A stretch of 64,000 nt of DNA. It comes from Halomonas sp. ALS9. GTDB taxonomy: Bacteria > Pseudomonadota > Gammaproteobacteria > Pseudomonadales > Halomonadaceae. Below, piece after piece: positions 1 to 8,263 of this stretch (position 1 is its first letter; every line of letters starts with the position of its first letter). The DNA lies in assembly GCF_001651035.1 (NCBI RefSeq), contig NZ_LXRG01000076.1, positions 78,905 through 142,904 on the forward strand, in the 5' to 3' direction. The notes under the pieces are model-generated. The model saw only the letters and a program-made list of their open reading frames with translations. It was not told where the DNA came from and made no database searches. Both the position numbers and the translations under genes were made by a program.

Positions 1-610
1 GGAGCGCTAGATGAGTCAGCTCGACGTCGGTGGCTACCGGTAGTTTATCAAACAGTCGATAACGGTAGGTATTGACCGTTTTAGGGCTTAGATGCAGACG
101 ATCGGAGATATCTTGTACGCGCTGGCAGTTCACAATCATAAGGGCGATCTGTAGCTCACGGTGGGAGAGATGGCTAAACGGATTATCCTCATCGGTAAAA
201 TGTGACATAGCCAGCCGTTGGGCAATTTGTTGACTTACATAGCGTCGGCCGTGGAAGACTTGGCGGATGGCATCGGTCATTTCTGTTGCATCTGCGCCTT
301 TGCTCAAAAAGCCTGAGGCGCCGGCTTCCAGCATGCGACGCAGTACGCTGTCTTCCATATGTGCAGTTAAGATCAAAACCTTGACGTCTTTCATATTTCG
401 GTGAATACGCCGAGTGGCCTCAAGCCCGCCAATGCCTGGCATGCGAATGTCCATCAGCACGATGTCGGGTTTTAAATGACGGCACTGGGTCACGGCACTT
501 TCACCGTCGTCGACCTCGCCCACAATTTTAATGTCACGCTCTTCGTTTAGCAGGTGAGCGATGCTAGTTCTAACTAGGTGATGATCATCGGCGATAAGTA
601 CAGTGATCAA
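1..610 (-). CDS. uvrY: GacA/UvrY-type response regulator (3' end outside window)
   Basis: This is a LuxR/NarL-family response regulator, normally the partner of a BarA/GacS kinase that controls CsrA-titrating small RNAs. Translating the minus strand from 610 gives an unbroken 203-codon frame that runs off the window edge. The receiver is intact: acidic ADDHH near the N-terminus, phosphoacceptor Asp in VLMDIRMPG, and Lys in FLSKGA. A C-terminal helix-turn-helix follows (DISDRLHLSPKTVNTYRYRL). The start is TTG, preceded by AGGAG about eight bases upstream; the upstream in-frame ATG option is closed by a stop. Only the last few residues should be missing, since family members are about 210-218 residues. 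The paralogue assignment (UvrY/GacA rather than another NarL member) rests on overall resemblance. It is divergent from the tRNA gene. Confidence 0.85.
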   Translation of the reverse strand, partial: MITVLIADDHHLVRTSIAHLLNEERDIKIVGEVDDGESAVTQCRHLKPDIVLMDIRMPGIGGLEATRRIHRNMKDVKVLILTAHMEDSVLRRMLEAGASGFLSKGADATEMTDAIRQVFHGRRYVSQQIAQRLAMSHFTDEDNPFSHLSHRELQIALMIVNCQRVQDISDRLHLSPKTVNTYRYRLFDKLPVATDVELTHLAL

Positions 611-727
611 TGGACAGGCTCCTGCATGGAAACATCATGGGCTCAGGCGTTGGCCTTGTACTCTAATGCATAGAGTGCCACAGCTAACGACAAAGGAGAA
701 TTAGTTAGCCGCGGATGATGTGAATAC

Positions 728-756
728 TTGACCAGGACAAAGGTACAACGTAGTAT
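728..756 (+). promoter_or_regulatory. sigma-70 promoter for tRNA-Ala
   Basis: TTGACC at 728-733 and TAGTAT at 751-756 are separated by exactly 17 bases. The pair lies 27 bases upstream of the mature tRNA, a normal distance for a tRNA leader. Confidence 0.65.
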
Positions 757-783
757 TCGCCTCGCTGTTGAAGGATAGCATGT

Positions 784-859
784 GGGGCCTTAGCTCAGCT
801 GGGAGAGCGCAACACTGGCAGTGTTGAGGTCAGCGGTTCGATCCCGCTAGGCTCCACCA
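784..859 (+). tRNA. tRNA-Ala (anticodon GGC)
   Basis: This is a 76-base cloverleaf with encoded CCA. The acceptor stem GGGGCCT/AGGCTCC contains the G3-U70 wobble pair that is the identity element of alanine tRNAs. The anticodon stem CAACA/TGTTG holds the loop CTGGCAG with anticodon GGC, and the T loop is TTCGATC. It is transcribed alone from the promoter at 728-756 and is followed by a hairpin terminator. Confidence 0.97.
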
Positions 860-898
860 AGTTAATCCCTGCCAAAACAATCTTTACCGAAATTCTAG

Positions 899-932
899 AA
901 AAAAGCCTCGTTATTCAGACGAGGCTTTTTTT
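899..932. terminator. Bidirectional rho-independent terminator
   Basis: The stem GCCTCGT/ACGAGGC is flanked by an A run on the left and seven T residues on the right. It can stop both the tRNA-Ala transcript (+) and the convergent argF transcript (-). Confidence 0.85.
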
Positions 933-946
933 ATTGAAAAAAACGA

Positions 947-1867
947 TTAGTCAGCGACTTTTCCTAGTAGTAAAAATTCAATCAGTGCTTTTTGGGCATG
1001 CAGGCGATTCCCTGCTTCCTGCCAAACTACTGCGCGGGGGTCGTCGAGCAGGGTGTGACTGATTTCTTCGCCGCGATGTGCGGGTAGGCAGTGCAGGAAG
1101 AGTACGTCTTGATTAGCCTGATCGAGCATGGCTTCTGTCACTTGGAACCCGGCGAAGTCGGCCTCACGTTTTGCCTGCTCCTCTTCCTGGCCCATAGAAG
1201 CCCAAACGTCGGTGGTGATCAGGTCGACCTGCTTTACCGCTTCCTGGGGGTCGTGTAGTAGCGTTACTTGATCGCCAGCGGCTGCCATAATATCGGCACG
1301 AGGCTCGTAGCCTTTCGGGCAGCAAATGCGCAGATGAAAACCGAACTGTCGAGCGGCATTTATCCATGAATGGCACATGTTGTTGCCATCGCCAATCCAC
1401 ACCGCTGTGCGTCCTTTTACACTGCCGCGTAGTTCAGTCCAAGTCATTACGTCGGCAAGCAGTTGGCAGGGGTGATAGTCATCGCTCAAGGCGTTAATCA
1501 CCGGTACGCTGCTGGCGCTGGCGTAAGTTTCTAGCCCCGCGTGAGAGAAGGTACGAATCATTACCGCATCGACCATTTCAGACAGTACTCGAGCGGTGTC
1601 TTCAATTGGCTCGCCCCGGCCTAGCTGAGTATCGCGGGGGGAGAGGAAGAGTGCGTGGCCGCCAAACTGTGCCATTCCCGTTTCAAACGAAACCCGCGTA
1701 CGTGTCGATGATTTTTCAAAGATCATCGCCAGGGTGCGGTTAGGTAATGGTGTATAAACAGGACCTTGGGCTTTGAGATTGGTTTTGATCGTAATGGCGC
1801 GCTGGATCAAATAGTCCAGTTCATCCGGGGTCAAATCTAGCAAGGTCAGGAAATGGCGTGTCGCCAT
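947..1867 (-). CDS. argF: Ornithine carbamoyltransferase
   Basis: The cytoplasmic enzyme joins carbamoyl phosphate and L-ornithine to give citrulline and phosphate in arginine biosynthesis. The 306-residue protein has the usual family length. Visible motifs are the carbamoyl-phosphate loop [10 protein letters not shown] (about residue 53), the HPCQ motif (HPCQLLADV, about 132), the ornithine-side DVWASMGQE (about 220) and the catalytic [10 protein letters not shown] (about 254). The ATG start is preceded by a GAGAAG-type ribosome site. It stands alone, convergent with tRNA-Ala. The unusual repeat array at 1981-2070 lies upstream, between it and the glutaredoxin gene, and may include its promoter. 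The anabolic (ArgF) rather than catabolic assignment is inferred from the absence of arcA/arcC neighbours. Confidence 0.93.
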   Translation of the reverse strand: MATRHFLTLLDLTPDELDYLIQRAITIKTNLKAQGPVYTPLPNRTLAMIFEKSSTRTRVSFETGMAQFGGHALFLSPRDTQLGRGEPIEDTARVLSEMVDAVMIRTFSHAGLETYASASSVPVINALSDDYHPCQLLADVMTWTELRGSVKGRTAVWIGDGNNMCHSWINAARQFGFHLRICCPKGYEPRADIMAAAGDQVTLLHDPQEAVKQVDLITTDVWASMGQEEEQAKREADFAGFQVTEAMLDQANQDVLFLHCLPAHRGEEISHTLLDDPRAVVWQEAGNRLHAQKALIEFLLLGKVAD

Positions 1868-1980
1868 AAGAGCTTCTCTCCGCGCAAAAACACTATCCTA
1901 GCGATGCTGCAGGGGATGCGCAACGCGGACGGCATGCGTAGAATGCCCTTTACACGTTAAAACCGAGCGCTCTACTCAGG

Positions 1981-2070
1981 TACTGGTCTTAAGAACCATA
2001 TTAAGTACTAGTCTCAAGTCCTCATTACAAGGGCTAGGTTCACGAGCTAGGTTCAAGGGCTAGGGCCGAG
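1981..2070. repeat. Degenerate 12-13-bp tandem array, seven units
   Basis: Seven successive units can be aligned from 1981 to 2070, most ending in AAG: TACTGGTCTTAAG, AACCATATTAAG, TACTAGTCTCAAG, TCCTCATTACAAG, GGCTAGGTTCACG, AGCTAGGTTCAAG, GGCTAGGGCCGAG. Neighbouring units share up to 11 of 13 bases. The array fills most of the space between divergent argF and grxD. Its function is unknown. Confidence 0.7.
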
Positions 2071-2121
2071 CCAAGTAAATGAGTGAGAGAGCATCGGTCA
2101 TTGATAAGCAAGGAGAATAGT

Positions 2122-2472
2122 ATGAGCACGACTGCCGAAAACATTCAGCGTCAAATTAGCGAAAACCCGATTCTGATTTACATGAAAGGTTCGCCCCAAC
2201 TGCCCCAGTGTGGGTTTTCTGCCCAGACCGTTCAGGCGTTGATGAGCTGCGGCGAGCGCTTTGCGTTCGTTAACGTCCTGGATAACCCTGATATTCGCGC
2301 TGAACTGCCTAAGATTGCTAACTGGCCCACCTTCCCGCAGCTGTGGGTAGAAGGTGAACTGGTGGGTGGCTGCGATATCGTGGTTGAAATGCACCAAAAC
2401 GGGGAGTTGGAAAAGCTGGTAAAAGCCGCTGCTGAGCGTGCCGGTGCGGCGGAAAGCGGTGGTAACGCCTAA
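2122..2472 (+). CDS. grxD: Monothiol glutaredoxin (Grx4/GrxD family)
   Basis: Monothiol glutaredoxins bind a glutathione-ligated [2Fe-2S] cluster and work with BolA proteins in iron-sulfur delivery. The 116-residue protein carries the diagnostic CGFS active site (QLPQCGFSAQT, about residue 32), the WPTFPQLW cis-Pro region that binds glutathione, and the GGCDI motif. The start at 2122 is chosen because AAGGAG lies directly upstream and it matches the usual family N-terminus (MSTTAENIQRQI). An upstream in-frame start at 2083 exists but has no comparable ribosome site. It precedes dnaX on the same strand with a hairpin-containing gap of 160 bases. Confidence 0.93.
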   Translation: MSTTAENIQRQISENPILIYMKGSPQLPQCGFSAQTVQALMSCGERFAFVNVLDNPDIRAELPKIANWPTFPQLWVEGELVGGCDIVVEMHQNGELEKLVKAAAERAGAAESGGNA

Positions 2473-2573
2473 GCGTTGTCGAATATTCCGCCTGTTTCTG
2501 GCGGTTGGCGGGCTGCGGTGCAACCGCTAGAATGGCGTTTGTTATCGCATCGTCTTTGTTATGCATCGTGGCA

Positions 2574-2605
2574 CTTGTCTCGCGCTGGCTCCAGCGCGAG
2601 ACAAG
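2574..2605. promoter_or_regulatory. Perfect 15-bp inverted repeat upstream of dnaX
   Basis: CTTGTCTCGCGCTGG is followed by CT and then its exact reverse complement, giving a very stable hairpin 27 bases before the dnaX ATG. No T run follows on either strand, so it is not a typical intrinsic terminator. It could be an RNA structure in the dnaX leader or a protein-binding dyad. Confidence 0.7.
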
Positions 2606-2632
2606 TCTGCCCGCCGAAGGAAGTACAGCTTC

Positions 2633-4681
2633 ATGAGTTATCAGGTTCTGGCCCGCAAGTGGCGGCCTCGCACATTCCACGAACTCGTGGGCCAGGCCCA
2701 TGTTCAGCGCGCCTTGGTCAATGCCCTTGATCAGGGCCGTCTGCACCACGCCTACCTATTTACGGGTACCCGCGGCGTGGGTAAAACCACATTAGCGCGT
2801 ATTCTTGCCAAGTGTTTGAATTGCACGGCCAATGGCCGTGGTGATGAAGGCATTACCTCTACCCCGTGTGGACAGTGCGATAGCTGTCAAGCAATCGATG
2901 AAGGGCGTTTTGTTGATCTTATTGAGGTAGATGCGGCGTCAAGAACTAAAGTAGAAGATACCCGGGAACTGCTGGATAACGTTCAGTACGCGCCTACCCA
3001 AGGGCGTTATAAGGTGTACTTGATTGATGAGGTGCACATGCTCTCCACTAGCAGTTTCAATGCGCTGCTGAAAACGCTGGAAGAGCCGCCTCCCCACGTT
3101 AAATTTTTGCTGGCGACCACCGACCCGCAAAAACTGCCGCCGACGGTGCTCTCGCGCTGCCTCCAATTTACCCTCAAACATATGCCGCCAGAGCGGGTGG
3201 TTGAGCACCTTACCTATGTGCTGGGTGAAGAGGGCGTCGCCTTTGATGAGAGCGCCTTGTGGCTGCTGGGTAAAGCAGCGGAAGGCTCAATGCGCGATGC
3301 CATGAGCCTAACCGACCAAGCCATTGCATTTGGTCAGGGAGCCGTCCGTCATGCGGATGTGGCTGCCATGCTAGGCACCTTGGATCATCGCCATATTCTC
3401 GGTTTGGCAGAGGCCCTGGCCGATGTAGATGTGCAGCGGCTGTTAGCCGAAGTCGCTCAGTTAGCTGAGCAAGGCCCGGATTTTGCCGCGGTGCTGGATG
3501 AGCTATCAAGCATGTTGCACCGTTTGGCGGTGGCACAAATGGTGCCTGACGCCGTAGATAACAGCCACGGTGATCGTGACGTTATCCTGCAGTTGGCAAG
3601 CCGTTTCACCGCTGAAGATGTTCAACTCTATTACCAGATTGGTATTCAGGGTCGCGGGGACATGGTGCATGCCCCTGATCTGCGTAGCGCGTTAGAGATG
3701 ACGCTGCTACGCATGCTGGCGTTTCGCCCTCAAGGCGTGCCGAAGCCTCCACGTACTCCTCTACCTCTCCGCCGGGAGCCTTCTGAGGCAACTGCGACTG
3801 ATGTGAGTGCTCAAGCGTCAGTGGTAGAGACAGCATCACGCGAGTCGCAGCCTGCGGCAGAAGCTGAAGCCCGTTCAGGCGCTCAGCCAGAATCTCAGTC
3901 AAAGCCGCTGGCGGAGGCTCAGCTTCAAACGTCCGTGCCTTCCGCTGAAGAGGAGCCGCCGCTGCAAGAGCCACCCCCATGGACAGTCGAAGCTGATGCA
4001 GCAGTGATAGAGAATGAAGCTGCCCAGCAAACCGCAGAGCCAGCGGCGATGGCTGAGCCGGAACATGCTGCTGAACCAGAGCCAACCTTAACGCCCGGCC
4101 CCGCCTCTGAGCCCGAGGCCTTGGAGCCCGCCACGGCTGAGCCACCCACAGCTCAACCAGAGGCACTTTCTGAAGCCATTCCAGAAACCCGGCCAGAAGC
4201 CATTCCAGAAACCATTCTAGAGACTGTTCCTGAAGTCGTTTCTGAAGCTGTTTCTGAAACCGTTTCTCAAACCCTGCCAGGCAAGTTGGATAATACTAAG
4301 TGGTTGGAGTGCTTTGACTCCCTGGGCTTGGGTGGCTTAACTCGTAACCTGGCGGGCAATTGTTTGGTCGAGGGTGACGACGGCACGCTGCTGACGCTTC
4401 GCCTAGACCCCAGTCAAGAGGCCATGCAGGCGGAGGTGCACCAAACGCGCATCGAACGGGCGCTGAAAGAGCAGGGCATGCCCCGGCGCATAGCGTTTTA
4501 CGTGGCCGAGTTGTCTACTAGCATGGAAACACCCCGGCAGCGCGAAGAGCGTCTTAATAAAGAGCGCCACGCCCAGGCGGTTGATCTACTCAATCACGAC
4601 CCCCATGTACAGAAGTTACAGCAGGCATTTGGTGCAAAGCTGATAGAATCCAGCGTAAAGCCTGCCGACGCGGCACGCTAA
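2633..4681 (+). CDS. dnaX: DNA polymerase III subunit tau
   Basis: DnaX is the clamp-loader ATPase and replisome organiser. The 682-residue protein begins MSYQVLARKWRP, the universal DnaX N-terminus, at an ATG preceded by GAAGGAAG; an upstream in-frame ATG (2561) is less likely. Visible are Walker A GTRGVGKTT, the four-cysteine zinc module (C-N-C ... CGQCDSC), Walker B LIDEVHML and sensor SRCLQF. Residues about 380-560 are a Pro/Glu/Ala-rich linker with imperfect EAIPET/ETVPE repeats, followed by the tau C-terminal polymerase-binding region (NTKWLECFDSLGLGGL). I saw no A AAA AAG slippery heptamer in the linker, so a frameshifted gamma form like that of E. coli is not evident. It is followed by ybaB and recR, the classical gene order. 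Confidence 0.96.
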   Translation: MSYQVLARKWRPRTFHELVGQAHVQRALVNALDQGRLHHAYLFTGTRGVGKTTLARILAKCLNCTANGRGDEGITSTPCGQCDSCQAIDEGRFVDLIEVDAASRTKVEDTRELLDNVQYAPTQGRYKVYLIDEVHMLSTSSFNALLKTLEEPPPHVKFLLATTDPQKLPPTVLSRCLQFTLKHMPPERVVEHLTYVLGEEGVAFDESALWLLGKAAEGSMRDAMSLTDQAIAFGQGAVRHADVAAMLGTLDHRHILGLAEALADVDVQRLLAEVAQLAEQGPDFAAVLDELSSMLHRLAVAQMVPDAVDNSHGDRDVILQLASRFTAEDVQLYYQIGIQGRGDMVHAPDLRSALEMTLLRMLAFRPQGVPKPPRTPLPLRREPSEATATDVSAQASVVETASRESQPAAEAEARSGAQPESQSKPLAEAQLQTSVPSAEEEPPLQEPPPWTVEADAAVIENEAAQQTAEPAAMAEPEHAAEPEPTLTPGPASEPEALEPATAEPPTAQPEALSEAIPETRPEAIPETILETVPEVVSEAVSETVSQTLPGKLDNTKWLECFDSLGLGGLTRNLAGNCLVEGDDGTLLTLRLDPSQEAMQAEVHQTRIERALKEQGMPRRIAFYVAELSTSMETPRQREERLNKERHAQAVDLLNHDPHVQKLQQAFGAKLIESSVKPADAAR

Positions 4682-4765
4682 ACGCTTTTAATTCAGCCGA
4701 GACAGCAACTTTTTTAACTAGAACGTTTTATTAACAGTTTAACTACTTACGTTGGAGATAAGGCC

Positions 4766-5092
4766 ATGTTTAAAGGTGGAATGGGCAATTTGATGCAACA
4801 AGCCCAAGAGATGCAGGAAAAAATGCAGCGCGCCCAAGAAGAAGTCGCTAATACCGAAGTGCAGGGCGAGGCGGGTGCCGGAATGGTTAAGGTTACCATG
4901 AACGGTCGCCACGACGTTTCCAACGTGTCCATTGACCCCAGCGTCATGGAAGAGGACAAAGAGTTGCTGGAAGATTTGTTAGCAGCGGCGGTCAACGACG
5001 CAGTACGCAAGTTGGAAGTTAGCTCTAAACAGAAGATGGAAGAAGCAACGGCGGGCTTGAACCTTCCCCCCGGCTTTAAGATGCCGTTCTAA
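4766..5092 (+). CDS. ybaB: YbaB/EbfC nucleoid-associated protein
   Basis: This small DNA-binding protein forms tweezer-like dimers and in many bacteria is encoded between dnaX and recR, as here. The 108-residue product starts [21 protein letters not shown], a typical amphipathic, Met/Gln-rich first helix. It contains the conserved core [23 protein letters not shown] in shortened form and ends with the family's [19 protein letters not shown] ribosome site precedes the ATG. Only three bases separate its stop from the recR start, so the two are almost certainly co-translated. Confidence 0.96.
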   Translation: MFKGGMGNLMQQAQEMQEKMQRAQEEVANTEVQGEAGAGMVKVTMNGRHDVSNVSIDPSVMEEDKELLEDLLAAAVNDAVRKLEVSSKQKMEEATAGLNLPPGFKMPF

Positions 5093-5095
5093 GCA

Positions 5096-5701
5096 ATGCG
5101 CTTTTCTCCTCTCGTTGAGCAGTTAATGGATGCTTTTCGCATACTGCCAGGCGTTGGGCCTAAAACGGCCCAGCGTATGGCAATGCATCTACTTGAGCGC
5201 GAACGGCCAGGTGGGCAGCGACTTGCTGCGATTATTCAACAGGCGATCGAAGAAGTCGGTTATTGCCAACGTTGCCGCACGCTCACCGAGGCTGATATTT
5301 GCATGCTGTGCGAAAGCCCGCGTCGTGATGATGCGCTGCTTTGCGTGGTAGAGTCGCCTGCCGATCAACTGGCGATTGAAGAAGCCGGTGGCTTTAAAGG
5401 CCGCTACTTTGTGCTTCACGGCCACCTTTCGCCGTTAGACGGCGTGGGGCCAGAGTCAATTGGTTTAGACTTGCTGGAAGCGCGTGTTGCAGAAGGACTC
5501 ATTGAAGAGGTGGTGTTGGCGACTAACCCTACCATCGAGGGTGAAGCCACTGCCCACTATATTGCTGCGCTGCTATCCGAACATGGCGTCAAACTTTCTC
5601 GGCTTGCCTATGGCGTGCCCATGGGGGGTGAGCTGGAATACGTTGATGGCGGTACCTTGAGTCGTGCCTTTAATGGGCGTCTGCCGTTTGCCAGCGAATA
5701 A
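5096..5701 (+). CDS. recR: Recombination mediator RecR
   Basis: RecR loads RecA at gaps together with RecO (RecFOR pathway). The 201-residue protein has the N-terminal helix-hairpin-helix ([13 protein letters not shown]), the C4 zinc motif (YCQRC...ICMLC, about residues 57-72) and the Toprim domain ([16 protein letters not shown], with the acidic DGVGP segment). It ends with the expected LPFASE-like tail. The ATG lies three bases after the ybaB stop with no strong ribosome site of its own, consistent with translational coupling. It is followed by an imperfect hairpin. Confidence 0.97.
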   Translation: MRFSPLVEQLMDAFRILPGVGPKTAQRMAMHLLERERPGGQRLAAIIQQAIEEVGYCQRCRTLTEADICMLCESPRRDDALLCVVESPADQLAIEEAGGFKGRYFVLHGHLSPLDGVGPESIGLDLLEARVAEGLIEEVVLATNPTIEGEATAHYIAALLSEHGVKLSRLAYGVPMGGELEYVDGGTLSRAFNGRLPFASE

Positions 5702-5713
5702 GCCTACCTAAAA

Positions 5714-5735
5714 CGCAAGCGCTAAAGCGTTTGCG
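5714..5735. terminator. Imperfect hairpin between recR and rnd
   Basis: CGCAAGCGC and GCGTTTGCG pair around TAAA with one G-T pair. There is no T run, so it is at best a weak terminator or RNA-stability element. It overlaps a possible TTG start of rnd at 5731, which is one reason to prefer the ATG at 5749. Confidence 0.4.
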
Positions 5736-5748
5736 CCAACTTGGAAGA

Positions 5749-6885
5749 ATGCTTTTGTCCTCTCTTACTCCCTCTTTTCAATGGCTTGATACCCCAGATG
5801 CGCTTGATACAGCGTGCGAGCAAGTTGCCGATGCCTCTGTAATTGCACTGGATACCGAGTTTTTCCGAGAGAACACCTTTTTTCCAGTCCCTGCGTTGAT
5901 TCAATTTACCGCCGGTGAAGAGGTTTATCTGATTGATCCAGTGGCCGTCCCGTGTAGCGATAAATTCCGCGCCCTGCTGCAAAATAGTGCCATCAAGTTA
6001 CTGCATTCCTGCAGCGAAGACCTGGAAGTCTTTCAGCACTGGGCGGGGGTACTGCCTGAGCCGTTAATCGACACCCAGGTGGTACAGGGGTTCTTGGGCG
6101 AAAACCCAGGCATGGGGTATCAAAAGCTGGTCGAATTTTGGGTGGGTGAAACCCTGCCTAAAGAGGAAACTCGTTCAAACTGGCTAGTGCGCCCGCTGTC
6201 GCCAGCGCAGTGCCATTACGCCGCGCTGGACGTTATCTATTTACTCAAAGTCTGGACGCTACAGGCTGAAAAGCTTGCCATGCTTGGGCGCCGCGAGTGG
6301 GTAGACGATGAGTGCGCTAACCTAATCGAACAGGCCGGGCGCAGTGTTGATAACGATCAACAGTGGTATACCCGTCAACGTCAACTATGGCGCCTCACTC
6401 CCCGTCAAATGGAAGCGTATCGGCTGATGACTACGTGGCGTGAAGGCGAAACTCGCCGTCGCAACTTGCCGCGTAATTGGTTGATTAGTGACAAACTGCT
6501 GTTTGCGATCGCCGAAAAGATGCCCAGTAATCGCTTCGAACTCGCAGAGGTGGAAGGCGTTAAACCGATGCTAATCAAAAAAGAGGGCGATGCACTGCTG
6601 GCGATGGTTAAACAAGCCCTGCACTGCGATGAAACGGGACTACCCAAGCGTTGGCCAGACCCCATGCACCCGACATTCAAGTCGCGTTTTAAAGCGCTCA
6701 AGAAGGCGGTAACCGACAAAGCCAATGACTTAGGGGTGGCGCCAGAAATGCTCATGCGCCGCCGCGATATTGAAACACTGGTGATGCAGGACTTGGCGGG
6801 GGAACCTTACAGCTGGCCGAGCGGTTGGCGGGGCGAGTATTTGAATACCGCGTTAGCCAAGGCTCTTGAGGAGCGAACAGCATGA
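5749..6885 (+). CDS. rnd: Ribonuclease D
   Basis: RNase D is a 3'-to-5' exoribonuclease that trims tRNA precursors. The 378-residue protein has the DEDDy catalytic motifs: ALDTEFFRE (motif I), LLHSCSEDLEVF (motif II) and CHYAALDVIYLL (motif III). An HRDC-type helical region follows (TPRQMEAYRLMTTWRE). An in-frame TTG at 5731 would add six residues but lies within the hairpin. The gene overlaps ycgL by four bases (ATGA), so the two are translationally coupled, a pairing conserved in several gammaproteobacteria. Confidence 0.93.
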   Translation: MLLSSLTPSFQWLDTPDALDTACEQVADASVIALDTEFFRENTFFPVPALIQFTAGEEVYLIDPVAVPCSDKFRALLQNSAIKLLHSCSEDLEVFQHWAGVLPEPLIDTQVVQGFLGENPGMGYQKLVEFWVGETLPKEETRSNWLVRPLSPAQCHYAALDVIYLLKVWTLQAEKLAMLGRREWVDDECANLIEQAGRSVDNDQQWYTRQRQLWRLTPRQMEAYRLMTTWREGETRRRNLPRNWLISDKLLFAIAEKMPSNRFELAEVEGVKPMLIKKEGDALLAMVKQALHCDETGLPKRWPDPMHPTFKSRFKALKKAVTDKANDLGVAPEMLMRRRDIETLVMQDLAGEPYSWPSGWRGEYLNTALAKALEERTA

Positions 6886-7190
6886 GCGACAAACTGATTT
6901 GCGAGGTTTTTAAAAGCTCGCGTAAAGATGAAATGTATTTATACGTCGATAAGCGTCAAGGGTTGGCCGATGTCCCAGAGCAACTGCTGGAAACATTCGG
7001 CAAGCCGGTGCCGGTGTTTACTATGCTGTTGACCGCTGACAAGAAATTGTCGCGGGTGAATGCAGCAGACGTGGTGGAAGGCATTAAAGATAAAGGGTTC
7101 TATTTGCAAATGCCACCGCCGAAAGAGGCCTATTTGCTCGACGTGCATCGCGCCCACGTTGCTTCACACGCTGATAAAGCGCCACCATAG
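6882..7190 (+). CDS. ycgL: YcgL domain protein
   Basis: This is a 102-residue protein of the YcgL family, a small alpha/beta fold of unknown biochemical role. The family pattern is clear: CEVFKSSRKDEMYLYV at the N-terminus, a central LLETFGKP and VFTMLLT, and the closing GFYLQMPPP. The ATG overlaps the rnd stop codon (ATGA). The position after rnd suggests a link with RNA metabolism, but that is inference from context only. Confidence 0.88.
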   Translation: MSDKLICEVFKSSRKDEMYLYVDKRQGLADVPEQLLETFGKPVPVFTMLLTADKKLSRVNAADVVEGIKDKGFYLQMPPPKEAYLLDVHRAHVASHADKAPP

Positions 7191-7196
7191 CCGGCT

Positions 7197-7772
7197 ATGA
7201 ACTTTCTTGCCCATGCCTGGTTGGTGAGTGCCGGTAGCGATGATTTTCTCTACGGCAATTTAATTGCCGATGGGGTTAAGGGGCGCGATTTAAGCGCCTG
7301 GCCTAGCGCCACTGCGCTGGGTATTCGCCATCACCGCCGGGTGGATGCCTGGGTAGATAGCCATCCTAGCGTCATTGATGCACGGCGGCGTGCGCCAGCT
7401 GGTCAGCGTCGCTATGCGGGTATAGCGCTGGATATGGTGTGGGATCATTTTCTAGCCCGGGATACTGCAGGGATGGCGGATCAAGAGGCGATTGTTGAGC
7501 GTTGTTATCGGCTGCTCTCCGCACGGCCCGCGCCGAACCGGCTGGCAGGTATGATGCCGATTCTCGTCGAGCACGACTGGCTAAGAAGCTATGCGGACTT
7601 TTCCTTTACCTGTCGGGCGGTCGCAGGAATTGGCCGACGTTTATCTGGCCCCAATCAGTTGGCTGCTTTAGTGCCTTGGCTGTACGATGATTATCAAGCG
7701 TTAGAGAGCGATTTCCGGACACTATGGCCCGCGCTATTAGCCGAGTTAAGCCACCAAGATACATCCCCATAA
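7197..7772 (+). CDS. acpH: Acyl carrier protein phosphodiesterase (AcpH family)
   Basis: AcpH removes the 4'-phosphopantetheine arm from acyl carrier protein. The 191-residue product begins MNFLAHAWL, the hallmark of the family. It contains the metal-binding Asp/His set expected for this HD-like fold (GNLIADGVKG; GIRHHRRVDAWVDSHP; ALDMVWDHFLAR). The ATG follows the ycgL stop by six bases. It is slightly shorter at the C-terminus than some homologues but shows no sign of damage. Confidence 0.88.
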   Translation: MNFLAHAWLVSAGSDDFLYGNLIADGVKGRDLSAWPSATALGIRHHRRVDAWVDSHPSVIDARRRAPAGQRRYAGIALDMVWDHFLARDTAGMADQEAIVERCYRLLSARPAPNRLAGMMPILVEHDWLRSYADFSFTCRAVAGIGRRLSGPNQLAALVPWLYDDYQALESDFRTLWPALLAELSHQDTSP

Positions 7773-7807
7773 TAAAGAATTTTTCCGTGACAATGAGGCA
7801 GGCGAAG

Positions 7808-8263
7808 ATGGAAACCGCAATGCGCGAACGTTTTTGGGAGCGCTTTACCCTTGAAGAGCTAACGCCCCAGGAGTGGGAGGCGCTATGCGACGGCTGTGGG
7901 CAGTGCTGCCTGCTGAAGTTGCACGATGAGGATACCCAGGAGTTGGCGGTGTTGAATGTAGCCTGTCGCCTGCTGGATATCCACAGCTGTCAGTGTAGCG
8001 ATTATGCCAACCGTTTTGACACTGTGCCCGACTGTACTCAGCTGACGCCTGCGTTGGTTAAAGAGTTTACCTGGTTACCACAGAGCTGTGGCTACCGGCG
8101 GGTGGCGGAAGGGCGCAAGCTGGCGGGTTGGCATCCGCTGTTAAGCAATGACGCCGAGCGGGTTCACCGCAAAGGGGTCAGTGTGCGCAGCTTTGCGGTG
8201 TCCCAGGATGAGGTGCCAGAGCAGCAACTAGAGTCGCATATTATTGCTGTACTGCCGATGTGA
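7808..8263 (+). CDS. ycgN: YcgN family cysteine-cluster protein
   Basis: This UPF0260/YcgN family protein belongs to a group with a putative zinc- or iron-chelating cysteine cluster; its molecular function is not known. With the start at 7808 it is 151 residues. The motif CDGCGQCC appears near residue 33, with further conserved cysteines in CRLLDIHSCQCSDY and in the PQSCGYRR segment. An in-frame ATG at 7793 is possible but has a poorer ribosome site. Its last 23 bases overlap the 3' end of the convergent GGDEF-EAL gene. Confidence 0.85.
   Translation: METAMRERFWERFTLEELTPQEWEALCDGCGQCCLLKLHDEDTQELAVLNVACRLLDIHSCQCSDYANRFDTVPDCTQLTPALVKEFTWLPQSCGYRRVAEGRKLAGWHPLLSNDAERVHRKGVSVRSFAVSQDEVPEQQLESHIIAVLPM

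Noticed and set aside
2473..2632. Signal recognition particle RNA before dnaX
   Set aside because: The conserved GGTCAGG...GGAAGCAGCC-like core is absent; only the simple hairpin is present.
3606..4166. 186-codon minus-strand ORF inside dnaX
   Set aside because: It is a shadow of the low-complexity Pro/Glu/Ala linker of DnaX.
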